Positions 6,992 to 13,977 of a DNA stretch of 13,977 nt are shown here, in pieces (position 1 is the first letter of the stretch; every line of letters starts with the position of its first letter). Under the pieces are notes generated by a model. It did no database searches, had not been told where the DNA came from, and worked only from the letters and a program-made list of their open reading frames with translations. The translations under genes were made by a program, and so were the position numbers. The stretch spans positions 3,176-17,152 of the forward strand of contig PXQL01000078.1 of assembly GCA_003021335.1 (NCBI GenBank), read 5' to 3'. The DNA comes from Halobacteriales archaeon QH_10_67_13 (GTDB taxonomy: Archaea; Halobacteriota; Halobacteria; Halobacteriales; Haloarculaceae).

Positions 6992-8224
6992 ATGACGGTA
7001 ACGCGCGCGGTCGAGCTCGAGGGACACATCATCGACTCGGGGATGATGGAGACGGCGTTTGACATCATCATGGACATGGACGGAGCCTTCGAGGTCGAGG
7101 AGTTCGAGATTGGGCGGAGCAAGACCGAGCGGTCGTACGCCCTGCTGACCGTCGAGGCGGAGGACGCTGAGCGCCTCCAGTCGATCATCCACCAGTTGCA
7201 TCAGAACGGCGCCAACCCGGTCGATCCGAACGACGCCGAGCTCGAGGCCGCGCCCGACGACCAGGTCGTGCCGCCGGGATTTTACTCGACAACCAACCAC
7301 CCGACCGACGTCCGTTACGAGGGCGAGTGGCTCACCGTCGAGGACCCGGAGATGGACTGTGCGGTCGTCGTCGAGCCAGACGGACCCGGGGGCCCGCGGG
7401 CCTACACGGAGGTGTTGAACGGCGTCGAGGCCGGCGACTTGGTCGTGACCGGCAACGCCGGCATCCGGGTGCGCCCGCCCGAGCGCCCCCGGGGACGGGA
7501 GGGCGCGTTCGGGTTCATGCAGGGGGGCATCTCCTCGGAGCGGCCCTCGGGATCGACGATCGAGAAAATCGCCACTGCAATCGCCGAGACCAAACGCGAG
7601 GGCGGGAACGTGCTCGTCGTCGCCGGGCCGGCGCTGATCCACTCGGGCGCCCGCGAGGATCTGGCCCGGCTAGTCCGGGAAGGATTTATCGACATGCTCT
7701 CGATCGGCAACGGCTTTGCGGTCCACGACGTCGAGCGGGACCTGTACGGCACCTCCCTCGGCGTGGACACCGAGTCGCTCGATCACCCCCGGAAAGGCCA
7801 CAAACACCACATCTACGCGATCAGCGAGATCATCCGCGCCGGCGGACTCGAGCCTGCGGTCGAGGACGGCGTCGTCGAGTCCGGCGTGCTTTATGAGTGT
7901 ATCATCGGCGACGTCGAGTACGTGATCGCGGGGTCGATCCGCGACGACGGGCCGCTCCCCGATACGATCACCGACGCCGTCGAGGCACAGGACGCCATCC
8001 GCGAGCAGGCCCACCGAGCCGACCTGGTGGTGATGCTCTCGACGCTACTTCACTCGGTCGCGGTCGGGAACTGTCTGCCCTCGACGACCCGGACGATCTG
8101 TGTCGACATCGACCCGGCGACGGTCACTCAGCTCGTCGATCGGGGCAGCGCACAGGCCGTCGGGATGGTCACCGACATCGGCACGTTCGTGCCGACGCTC
8201 GCGGAGGAGCTGCTGGCCGACTGA
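6992..8224 (+). CDS. Archaeal ornithine cyclodeaminase (TIGR00300, LOR/SDH-domain, AgrE/ArgZ family)
   Basis: The family converts L-ornithine to L-proline and ammonia with NAD, and is the archaeal route to proline known from methanogens (MJ1480/MMP1218 type). The 410-residue protein is close to full family length. The N-terminal LOR/SDH conserved domain (about 1-100) starts VTRAVELEGHIIDSGMM. The remainder includes GAFGFMQGGISSERP (near 165-180), HPRKGHKHHIYAI and a Rossmann-like end with TICVDIDPATVTQL. No disruption is visible, unlike many neighbours. The ATG at 6992 fits the family N-terminus; a TTG two codons earlier is the alternative. The upstream 177 bases hold no clear TATA box at leaderless distance. 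It is convergent with the GNAT gene, 13 bases apart. The substrate is inferred from the family. Confidence 0.85.
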   Translation: MTVTRAVELEGHIIDSGMMETAFDIIMDMDGAFEVEEFEIGRSKTERSYALLTVEAEDAERLQSIIHQLHQNGANPVDPNDAELEAAPDDQVVPPGFYSTTNHPTDVRYEGEWLTVEDPEMDCAVVVEPDGPGGPRAYTEVLNGVEAGDLVVTGNAGIRVRPPERPRGREGAFGFMQGGISSERPSGSTIEKIATAIAETKREGGNVLVVAGPALIHSGAREDLARLVREGFIDMLSIGNGFAVHDVERDLYGTSLGVDTESLDHPRKGHKHHIYAISEIIRAGGLEPAVEDGVVESGVLYECIIGDVEYVIAGSIRDDGPLPDTITDAVEAQDAIREQAHRADLVVMLSTLLHSVAVGNCLPSTTRTICVDIDPATVTQLVDRGSAQAVGMVTDIGTFVPTLAEELLAD

Positions 8225-8237
8225 CCGAGCCGGCCGG

Positions 8238-8755
8238 TCAGAGATACCGAGACATTCGGTGGGACATACCCATCGCGTTGACCGTACTGAACCCGGCCCG
8301 CCCGTAGAACCGCTGGAGGCGGGGCCGATCGGCCCGGACCGAGAGCCAGACGTACTCAACGCCGGCCTCCCGGGCCCGTCCGAGTCCCGCCGCGAGAAGC
8401 CGCGTCCCGATCCCCGCGCCGTGGTACTCCTGGTGGACGAACACGGCAAGCTCGTGGCGACCGGTGCCGTCGGGGACGAAACTGACGTGTCCGACGATCC
8501 GGTCGTCGTGGACGGCGAGGACGTTCACGCCGTCCAAGATGTCTCGGAGCCACCGCCTGACTGCGGTCGGATCGACAGGCGGGGTTCCCTGGGCCCGGTG
8601 TTCGGGGTCGAACGCGTCGTACATCTTCGCCAGTACGACCGAACGAACAGCTCCCGTCCGTTCCGGTCGGTGATTGTCACCGGGGGAACTTCGGGGCGAA
8701 TCCGATCGGCTCCGACGCGGGCCACGAGCGACCGGACGAACCGAGCAACGCGCAT
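8238..8755 (-). pseudogene. GNAT-family N-acetyltransferase, frame broken near the N-terminus
   Basis: GNAT enzymes transfer acetyl from acetyl-CoA to an amine. The C-terminal part is intact, with KMYDAFDPEHRAQGTPP, then HELAVFVHQEYHGAGIGTRL (the Q/RxxGxG acetyl-CoA motif as HGAGIG), and the closing LQRFYGRAGF. The N-terminal part starts at ATG 8755 (MRVARFVRSLVARVG) and reaches TDRNGRELFVRSY in a frame one base away. The switch lies near 8628-8635. Related proteins usually have about seven or eight residues between the RSY-like and MYDAF-like segments, so a short deletion of about 22 bases would explain it. The alternative N-terminus in the C-terminal frame is Arg/Ser/Pro-rich and looks like out-of-frame reading. 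A TATA-like box at 8777-8783 supports the 8755 start. The substrate is unknown. Confidence 0.75.
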
Positions 8756-8776
8756 AACAGGACAAATGACTTGTCG

Positions 8777-8783
8777 GTAAAGA
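8777..8783 (-). promoter_or_regulatory. TATA-like box for the GNAT gene
   Basis: The minus strand reads CTTTACC, about 25 bases upstream of the ATG at 8755, the spacing of a leaderless transcript. It supports placing the true start at 8755 rather than in the other frame. Confidence 0.4.
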
Positions 8784-8802
8784 AAACTGTGGATATATGC
8801 CC

Positions 8803-8812
8803 AGGATATCCT
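8803..8812. repeat. Perfect palindrome AGGATATCCT between divergent genes
   Basis: A 10-base perfect palindrome lies in the AT-rich gap between the GNAT and DUF5786 genes. The string GGATAT also occurs at 8791-8796, 13 bases before its copy inside the palindrome. The position fits a shared operator, but the length is short and the evidence only positional. Confidence 0.3.
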
Positions 8813-8869
8813 AATACAATCAAAATATCGTCGAACGCCACGGGGCATCAGCCGCCGCCGTTAGATTGA

Positions 8870-8876
8870 TATTTTA
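8870..8876 (+). promoter_or_regulatory. TATA box for the DUF5786 gene
   Basis: TATTTTA is centred about 31 bases upstream of the ATG at 8904, with purine-rich TTAGATTGA before it as a possible BRE. This suggests a leaderless or near-leaderless transcript. Confidence 0.5.
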
Positions 8877-8903
8877 CAGCGACGAAGCTCTGTGTGTCAA
8901 CCC

Positions 8904-9077
8904 ATGTCAATGGGCGCTTACGACGAGAAAGAACACGAGCGCCGCGAGCGAAAGAACAGCGAGGTCGACGCCAGCTTCGACGACGAGCGCGAGGAGTACG
9001 ACGGAAGCGTGAACTTCGAGGGCGACGAGTCGATCACGGCGCTCTTATCACAGTACGAGCAGATCACCGACGGGTAG
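8904..9077 (+). CDS. DUF5786-family small acidic protein
   Basis: A 57-residue, highly charged, acidic protein starting MSMGAYDEKEHERRE, followed by VDASFDDERE and ending LLSQYEQITD. This arrangement matches my memory of the haloarchaeal DUF5786 family, whose function is unknown. No cysteine, membrane segment or signal is present. The ATG at 8904 is chosen because family members begin at this MSMGxYDE-like segment; a GTG at 8892 is in frame but adds four unlikely residues. A TATA box lies upstream. The next gene starts 62 bases downstream on the same strand. Confidence 0.8.
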   Translation: MSMGAYDEKEHERRERKNSEVDASFDDEREEYDGSVNFEGDESITALLSQYEQITDG

Positions 9078-9139
9078 CCCGGTCGACGAGTCGGTGCCGG
9101 GACCGAAAGGCCGTTGCCCGCCGAACTCACATTCGGAGT

Positions 9140-9349
9140 ATGGCGACCGAACGGTGTGACGGCTGCAACGAGGCGGTCAACATCGGGGGCGGGATCGCCG
9201 ACATCTGGACGCTCAGCTTCGAGCCCACCGAGGGGATGACCCTCGAATTGGCCGACGGGACCGAGCACTTCCTCTGTTATGACTGTATTGACCGGCTGCC
9301 AGAGGACCGCGAGGTGACCGCCGCGGACGTCGCGGGGCTCGACGATTAG
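9140..9349 (+). CDS. Small zinc-ribbon-like haloarchaeal protein
   Basis: A 69-residue protein with two CxxC knuckles, CDGC near residue 6 and CYDC near residue 49, separated by a strand-rich segment (GGGIADIWTLSFEPTEG). The spacing fits a single zinc bound by four cysteines, as in the many small zinc-finger proteins of haloarchaea. I recall similar proteins filed as DUF7561 but am not certain. The function is unknown; nucleic-acid or protein binding is plausible for the fold. Its TAG (9347-9349) overlaps the TAA of the convergent FAD oxidoreductase gene (9346-9348). Confidence 0.75.
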   Translation: MATERCDGCNEAVNIGGGIADIWTLSFEPTEGMTLELADGTEHFLCYDCIDRLPEDREVTAADVAGLDD

Positions 9350-10363
9350 CGGCGGTGGGCGATACGTTCGCCGGTTTCGAGCCCGTTCCGGACGGCGGCG
9401 TGGAGTCGCGCCTCACCCGCGACCCAGTCCCCGGCAAGATACAGGTCGTGCTCGCGGGCCGAGGCGACCGGCCCGGCCGGGATGCCGCCCTCGGGGAGCG
9501 CGTACCGCCAGCGCTGTGTGTCGACCCAGTCGGGGTCGGCGAGGTGGGCCTTACCGACGATATCGGCGGTCATCGCCGCCAGCTCGTCGGCGACCGTCTC
9601 GGGGGCGGCCTCTACGTTATCCCGTGACCAGTCGTGAGCGGCCTGAACGAGCAGCACCGACTGGCCGTCGGGAACGTGGCCGGGCTTGCACTCCTCGCGC
9701 CCGATCCACCCGACATCGTGGTCCTTGCCGGGATTTACAAGCGCGTAGTAGGGCCGATCAATCGTGGTCTCGTAGCCAGATGGTCCTGAACGGTACCTCC
9801 GCGGCCGCGGTCGCCAGCTCCTCGCGTAGCGGCGCCGCCCAGTCGGCCGCCTCGAGCAGGGTCGCCGATTGTGGCGCCGGCGGCGTGAGCACGAGCGCGT
9901 CGAAAGGGCCCCGTTCGCGGCCGTCGGCGGTCTCGACGCGCCAGCCGTCGGTCCGGATCAGCTCCGTGACGCGGGTGTTGCGGTGGACGGTCGCGTCGGT
10001 TCCGTCGAACAGCCGCTTGGCGAGCTGGGTGATTCCATCGCGGTAGGTCCATCGGCGGGCATCCCCTCCCCGGCCCTTAGAGACCGTTCCCTCGGCGTCG
10101 AAGACGTAGATCGGCTCCGCGATATCGACGAGTCCCTCCGTGGGGAGCTCCTCGGTCACGAGCTCGGCGACCCGCTCGTCGTCGTCTTTCAGGTAGTTGG
10201 TCCCGTACTCGTAGGTGATCGGGCCGCGCCTGCGGGCCGCCGCGCGGCCACAGACCCCGCCGGACTTTTCAAGAACCGTGATCTCGGCGGCGGGCATAAC
10301 GGCGTCGACGGTGTAGGCCGCGGCGGCGCCGGCCGCCCCCGCGCCGACGATTCCGACGTGCAT
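9346..10363 (-). pseudogene. FAD-dependent oxidoreductase (amine oxidase/renalase-like), frame broken in the middle
   Basis: The N-terminus (from ATG 10363) carries the dinucleotide motif HVGIVGAGAAG with the GxGxxG glycines at residues 7-12, and the ribose-binding acidic residue in VLEKSGG (Glu32). About 195 residues read well, ending VPFRTIW, then the frame hits a stop at about 9760. Conserved sequence continues one frame over from about 9773: YETTIDRPYYALVN, EECKPGHVPDGQS, then LYLAGDWVAGEARLHAAVRN (the C-terminal FAD-contacting motif). Homologues I know have about five residues (TVVLG/H-like) between the two parts, so a short deletion near 9770-9778 is likely. The substrate is unknown. 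It lies 41 bases after the FAH-family gene, probably in the same operon. A GTG at 10369 is an alternative start. Confidence 0.8.
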
Positions 10364-10404
10364 ACCCACGGTGAGTGCCGGGCGAACAAAGTGACTGCGG
10401 TCGA

Positions 10405-11166
10405 TCAGGCCGGCCGCGTGACGGTGTGACAGAGCGTGCCGACCCCCTCGATCGTGACCGCGACCGTCTCGTCCGGCGAGAGCGGCCCGACTCCGGCAGG
10501 CGTGCCCGTCGCGACCACGTCCCCGGGCTCTAAGGTGCAGTACCGGGTGATCTCGACGAGCAGCTCGGGGACCGAAAAGACGAGATCCGACCGGCTGGCG
10601 GCCTGTCTGCGGTCGCCGTCGACGCGGAGCTCGATCGCCGCGTCGGCTGGCACCGACGACGGCGGGGCGAGCACCGGGCCCAGCGGCGCGGCGCCGTCGA
10701 AGGCCTTCCCGCGGACCCAGTTTTGCTCGCGGGCCTGGTCGTCGCGGTTCGAGAGATCGACCATGCAGGTGTAGCCGGCGATCGCGTCGGTGGCCTGCTC
10801 CGGCGAGAGGTTCCGGGACTGCTCGCCGATCACGACCGCGAGTTCGGCCTCGTAGTCGGTCTGCACGTCGGGCAACAGCGGGACCGCGTCGCCGTGACTC
10901 GCTACAGCCGAGGGCGGTTTCAGGAAAAGCGTAGGACGGTCGGGGACCGACGCGTCGCGCTCGGCGGCGTGATCGGCGTAGTTGCGCCCGACGCAGACGA
11001 TCTTTGTCGGCTCACAGGGCGCGAGCAGCGTCACCCCGTCGGCGTCGGGATCGTATGGCCGCCCTGCCGCGACGATCCGCCCGTCCGCGCCGGGCTCGCC
11101 GTCGACCCACCGACCGGTTCTAACCGCCCCCGCCGGGTCGCGAAACCGGACGCTGTGTGCTGGCAT
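10405..11166 (-). CDS. Fumarylacetoacetate hydrolase (FAH) family protein
   Basis: FAH-fold enzymes cleave or isomerise beta-diketo acids with a divalent metal; members include hydratase, decarboxylase and acylpyruvase types. The 253-residue protein shows CVGRNYADHAAE, the metal-binding acidic residues in DYEAELAVVIG and CMVDLSNRDDQ, the segment GKAFDGAAPLGP, and the C-terminal GDVVATGTPAGVGP. Length and motifs are complete. The frame stays open upstream to 11421, but that extension is Arg/Pro-rich and lies opposite the ligase gene, so the ATG at 11166 (MPAHSVRFRD) is the start. It is 35 bases downstream of glutamate-cysteine ligase and 41 upstream of the FAD oxidoreductase, suggesting co-transcription. 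The exact substrate cannot be read from the sequence. Confidence 0.92.
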   Translation of the reverse strand: MPAHSVRFRDPAGAVRTGRWVDGEPGADGRIVAAGRPYDPDADGVTLLAPCEPTKIVCVGRNYADHAAERDASVPDRPTLFLKPPSAVASHGDAVPLLPDVQTDYEAELAVVIGEQSRNLSPEQATDAIAGYTCMVDLSNRDDQAREQNWVRGKAFDGAAPLGPVLAPPSSVPADAAIELRVDGDRRQAASRSDLVFSVPELLVEITRYCTLEPGDVVATGTPAGVGPLSPDETVAVTIEGVGTLCHTVTRPA

Positions 11167-11201
11167 ACCAGTTTGTTGCAGGGCCACGCACAAGAGTCTG
11201 G

Positions 11202-11975
11202 TCAGGGCTCGATCAGCAACGACTCTCGGAGCGCCCCGGGGCCGTCCTCGTCGCGGATCCGGCGCTGGCGGGCGGCGCCGCTCTCCCGGTCGTACAGCTC
11301 GCGGAGCGCGGAGACCCCGAGCCGGTCGGCCTCCCGGTCGACGAGCTCGCCCAGTCCGACCCGCTCCGAGAGCCCGCGGTCGAACAGGGCAGCCTCGTGG
11401 CCATGCCGGAGGGCCTGCCACTTGTTCTGATCGAGCAGCTCCCGGCGGCGGTCGCTCGCCGGCTCGCCGTCCTCGTAGCGCTCACAGAGATCACATACCG
11501 TGGCGTGGACGTACTCGACGAGCGCGGCGATCCGTTCGGGGTCGTGCTGGGCGTCGGGTACCCGGATCTCGACGGTGCCGTGTCTCGAGTGGGGCCGGAC
11601 ATCATACCAGAGCTCTCCCCGGTCGGCGATCGCGTCGGTCTCGAGCATCCGCCGTTCGAAGGCCGCGAAATCGGCGTAGGAGTCAAATGCTGTCGGAATG
11701 CCGGTGTTTGGCAGTCCCTCGAAGATCAGCGCCCGCGCCGAAGCCAGGCCGGTGTCGAACCCGTTCCAGTAGGGCGAGTTCGCCGCCAGCGCGAGCACCA
11801 GGCCGACGTGCCAGCGACACTCGTTTGCGACCCAGACGGCCATGTCCGGGTCGTCGACGCCGACGTGGACGTGCAACCCGGCGGTCGGGCGGCCGGTACC
11901 GTCGACGATGAAATACTCCTCCTCGATCCCGATGGTCCCGCGCCGACGGAACGCCGACACACCAGCCTCGTTCAT
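11202..11975 (-). CDS. gshA: Glutamate-cysteine ligase, GCS2 family, with an internal deletion
   Basis: This enzyme makes gamma-glutamylcysteine, the main low-molecular-weight thiol of haloarchaea, from glutamate, cysteine and ATP. Visible motifs are [13 protein letters not shown] (residues 13-25), AGLHVHVGV (32-40), [36 protein letters not shown] and the C-terminal [10 protein letters not shown]. Only 257 residues are present, against about 350-360 for the family. The missing part lies at residue 31, where GRPT runs straight into AGLHVHVG. Homologues have roughly 100 residues between these, including active-site segments. The frame is preserved across the gap (near 11880-11888). As read, the enzyme would probably not work. 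A TATA box (TTTTAG, 12002-12007) supports the ATG at 11975. First gene of a likely three-gene operon. Confidence 0.85.
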   Translation of the reverse strand: MNEAGVSAFRRRGTIGIEEEYFIVDGTGRPTAGLHVHVGVDDPDMAVWVANECRWHVGLVLALAANSPYWNGFDTGLASARALIFEGLPNTGIPTAFDSYADFAAFERRMLETDAIADRGELWYDVRPHSRHGTVEIRVPDAQHDPERIAALVEYVHATVCDLCERYEDGEPASDRRRELLDQNKWQALRHGHEAALFDRGLSERVGLGELVDREADRLGVSALRELYDRESGAARQRRIRDEDGPGALRESLLIEP

Positions 11976-12001
11976 TCGAACACCTATTGTTGCTGACTCG
12001 G

Positions 12002-12007
12002 CTAAAA
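12002..12007 (-). promoter_or_regulatory. TATA-like box for the glutamate-cysteine ligase operon
   Basis: The minus strand reads TTTTAG, centred 29 bases upstream of the ATG at 11975, suggesting a leaderless transcript. No comparable boxes precede the next two genes, consistent with read-through from here. Confidence 0.45.
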
Positions 12008-12173
12008 CCCTCCGGGGTTGTGTTACTCCCGGACAGCGCCGCGGTTACCGACCTTCGAGCTGACACGAGAACGAACGTCTTGAGCGGTCGCGAACACCGC
12101 TGACTGTCGACTCGGGGCCAGAGATTGCGCCTCCGAAACGAGATTAAGTGTTCCCGAGTGGCCTGCGGGTCGA

Positions 12174-13066
12174 CTACGAGTCAGTCGGCCATGCCAGGCC
12201 GATACAGCCCGAGGCCGAGTCGTACTCGACGGCGGCACAGTACACCGTGACGCGGCGTTCGGTGCCGTCGACGGCCTGGGTGAGACACTCGACGGTCACC
12301 GTCAGTCGAGCTCGGCGAGCCGGGCGAGGGAGTCGTTGGTGCTCGCCGCGACATCCTCCGGAGAGCTCCCGACGAGCTGGCATTTCGGGTGGCCGAAAAG
12401 CTCGGCGAGCCGGTCGTTGACGTAGGCGAACCGGCCGTCCTGGAGGATGAACACGCCCGCGATGTCCTGCTCAAGGAGGTGGCGGTACCACGACAGGGCG
12501 TTCCAGAACCGCTCCTGGGTGCGGTACTGCTCGACGGCGTTTTGTACCCGGTTTGCGAGCACCTCGTACTGGTCCGCCGTCAGCTCCTTTTGCATGTAGT
12601 CGGTCACGCCGGCCGCGATGGCGTCGCTCGCGATCGCCTCGCTGCCTTTTCCGGTGAACAAGATAAATGGCAGATCGGGGTACCGCTCGCGGACGATCTC
12701 GAGCAGTTCGAGCCCGTTCGTGTTCGGCATCTCGTAGTCGCTGACAACACAGTCGAACCGCTCGTCGTCAAGGTGATCGAGCGCGCCGACGGCACTGGCC
12801 GCGGTCACGACCTCGAACTGGTCGTCAATCCGCTCGAAGTGGTCTCTCGTGAGCTCGCCCAGCCGCGGGTCGTCGTCGACGTGTAACACGTGGACCTGCT
12901 CGTCCTCGACAACCGGCGGCACCGGCAGCTCAAGGGGCTCGTCGCCGATCAGGCCCCGAACCCCACTCCGGACAAGCGGCGACTCCGTGTCGAGCGTGTG
13001 GCGGCTGGTCCGAAGCAGCGACCGGTCGAACTCGGCGAGCAGCCGATCGCTCGGGGGCGAGCTCAT
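12174..13066 (-). CDS. Response regulator receiver domain plus PAS domain, frame broken in the PAS domain
   Basis: This two-component signalling protein has an N-terminal extension of about 56 residues. The receiver domain (about 57-175) has acidic residues 64-66 (HVDDDP), the phosphoacceptor Asp110 in VVSDYEMPNTNG, Thr138 in FTGKG and Lys160 in MQKEL. A PAS domain starts at about 190 (LLEQDIAGVFILQDGRFAYV). The frame ends at residue 254 (ARLAELD, stop at 12302). The missing PAS C-terminus reads one frame away as TVTVECLTQAVDGTERRVTV to a stop at 12174, so a small deletion near 12300-12312 is likely. No kinase or DNA-binding domain follows. ATG 13066 is chosen with GGGAGG nine bases upstream; in-frame codons further up to 13177 look non-coding. 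It is divergent from the UbiA gene. Confidence 0.8.
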
Positions 13067-13118
13067 CGAGAGGAACCTCCCGGGAGGCGGCCGGAGTGGC
13101 GCGACACGATTGTCATCG

Positions 13119-13129
13119 ATGAAAATAAC
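13119..13129 (-). promoter_or_regulatory. Possible TATA box for the RR-PAS gene
   Basis: The minus strand reads GTTATTTTCAT in a GC-rich context, about 58 bases upstream of the ATG at 13066. It would give a leader of about 30 bases containing the GGGAGG Shine-Dalgarno. A second candidate, CTTTATGT at about 13140-13147, is further upstream. Confidence 0.3.
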
Positions 13130-13180
13130 ACGTGAGACGCACATAAAGATTTGGCCGGCCGACGGGTCCGAGGACAAGGG

Positions 13181-13186
13181 TTAATC
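13181..13186 (+). promoter_or_regulatory. TATA-like box for the UbiA gene
   Basis: TTAATC is centred about 26 bases upstream of the ATG at 13209. It supports that ATG as the original start even though the frame breaks soon afterwards. Confidence 0.4.
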
Positions 13187-13208
13187 GCTCGGCGGCGCTA
13201 GCTTTACC

Positions 13209-13892
13209 ATGGCAATCGCCCGGCACGCGGCGGGGCCTCGCGCCGACCTGCGAGCGCTCGCCTCTGTACACGGCCCACGTCAAGGACGGCTACGTCGACT
13301 TCTACGGGCGGGGTGAGGACGACGACCACCCGCTGACCCGCCGAGGGTGTCGGTACGCGCTCGTCGGCGCCGGAGCGGCCCTGCTCACGCTGCCCACCTG
13401 GGCGATCGGGTATTTACACGCCCCGCAGCTCGACACCAATCCCGTCACGACCACGCTCGGCTACCCGGTCGGAGTCGCACTCGCGATCGTCGGAGGTGGA
13501 CCTACGCGCAGGCGGCGGCGGTCCCCCCGCGGGCGCTGGGGTTCGGGCTGGTCTTTCTGGTGACACTCGCCGGGGTAAAGATCATCGACGACGAGCAGGA
13601 CTACGAGTACGACCGGTCGATCGACAAACACAGCGTCTTGGTCGCGCTCGGGCCGGTGCGGGCCCAGCAGCTGGCCTACGGACTGCTCGCCGCCGGGATC
13701 CTCGGCGTGCCGGCCGGGACGGCGGTCGGGCCGTTCCCGGCGTCAGCGGTCGCGGCGTCGGTCGCGTTCGGGGTCGTCGCCGCAGTCGCGGCACAGGCGC
13801 GAGCCGAGACCACGACGATGCTGCTGGTCCGGGGCGCGTACGTCTTTCTGGCCTGCCTGGTCGCGGCCGTCTGGTTCGAGCCGCTCGGCTAA
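13209..13892 (+). pseudogene. UbiA-family prenyltransferase, interrupted by deletions and two frame changes
   Basis: UbiA enzymes are membrane prenyltransferases that attach isoprenoid chains to acceptors such as quinone precursors or lipids. Both Asp-rich motifs are visible: HVKDGYVDFYGRGEDDDHPL (near 13275-13340) and KIIDDEQDYEYDRSIDK (near 13580-13625). They are separated by hydrophobic segments including TLPTWAIGYLHAPQLDTNP. Three frames are used: start MAIARHAAG in frame one, LYTAHVKDGY to ALAIVGG in the next frame, then TYAQAAAVPPRALGFGLV back in the first. The first break (about 13255-13272) seems to have lost the first membrane segments (about 40 residues). The second (about 13495-13501) looks like one lost base. 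Perhaps 10-15 residues are also missing after GCRYAL. About 228 codons remain of a usual 280-300. The substrate is unknown. Confidence 0.8.
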
Positions 13893-13977
13893 GCGTCGAG
13901 CGTGAACTGCTCGTGTTCCTTCTCGGGGTTGAGCACGACGCTCGTGTTCGACTCCTTGATCTCGGGGGTTGTGAGCA
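13889..13977 (-). CDS. C-terminal end of an unidentified protein (cut by window edge)
   Basis: Reading leftwards from the window end, the last 28 residues end with IKESNTSVVLNPEKEHEQF and four more residues before a TAG at 13889-13891. Composition (Glu-rich, good codon use) is that of a real haloarchaeal gene. The TTPEIKESNTSVV ending faintly resembles the C-terminus of Lrp/AsnC-type ligand-binding domains, but this is too short to claim. Its stop overlaps the TAA of the UbiA gene (13890-13892), so the two genes converge without a gap. Confidence 0.6.
   Translation of the reverse strand, partial: LTTPEIKESNTSVVLNPEKEHEQFTLDA

Noticed and set aside
6374..7642. Long minus-strand open frame continuing upstream of the SRAP gene, opposite the ornithine cyclodeaminase gene
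   Set aside because: It is an antisense shadow in GC-rich DNA. SRAP needs Cys at position 2, and a TATA box fixes the start at 6373.
11167..11421. N-terminal extension of the FAH-family gene
   Set aside because: Arg/Pro-rich nonsense that overlaps the glutamate-cysteine ligase coding sequence; the ATG at 11166 fits the family.
12008..12173. Short open frames between the ligase gene and the RR-PAS gene
   Set aside because: They lack codon bias and domain similarity. I see only the ligase promoter and unassigned sequence here.

Overview
The window reads as a haloarchaeal chromosome segment (class Halobacteria). The DNA is GC-rich, the proteins are rich in Asp and Glu, many genes have a TATA-like box about 26-30 bases upstream of the start codon (leaderless transcription), and several small proteins belong to families I know only from haloarchaea. 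I see no tRNA, rRNA, CRISPR array, insertion sequence or phage gene.

Layout. 1-810: two minus-strand genes, the N-terminal part of methionine sulfoxide reductase MsrA (cut by the left edge) and a DUF6908-like protein. 926-1183: a small membrane protein on the plus strand. 1189-4760: a very large minus-strand protein joining a winged-helix/FilR1-like regulator, a P-loop STAND-like NTPase and a long array of 40-residue TPRs. 4761-5045: an AT-rich intergenic region with palindromes. 5046-6814: an HNH-like zinc protein, a convergent SRAP (HMCES/YedK-type) abasic-site protein and an unrecognised small protein. 6992-8224: archaeal ornithine cyclodeaminase. 8238-9349: a GNAT acetyltransferase and two small haloarchaeal proteins. 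9346-11975: a minus-strand run of glutamate-cysteine ligase, FAH-family enzyme and FAD oxidoreductase, spaced closely enough to be an operon. 12174-13066: a response regulator with a PAS domain. 13209-13892: UbiA-family prenyltransferase. 13889-13977: the C-terminal end of an unidentified protein.

How the genes fit together. MsrA repairs oxidised methionine, glutamate-cysteine ligase makes the haloarchaeal thiol gamma-glutamylcysteine, and SRAP shields abasic DNA. There is therefore a loose stress/repair flavour, but no single pathway. The most distinctive gene is the regulator-STAND-TPR fusion, whose plan parallels bacterial AfsR/MalT-type ATPase regulators and NLR-like proteins.

The most striking feature overall is integrity. 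At least seven genes have a broken frame or a missing internal segment: the STAND gene C-terminus, HNH N-terminus, GNAT, FAD oxidoreductase, glutamate-cysteine ligase, RR-PAS and UbiA. In each case conserved sequence continues immediately in another frame or after a gap. Their codon use and domain sequence otherwise look undecayed. I therefore suspect consensus or assembly deletions rather than true pseudogenes, but the sequence alone cannot decide. Family assignments rest on my recognition of motifs; no database search was run.
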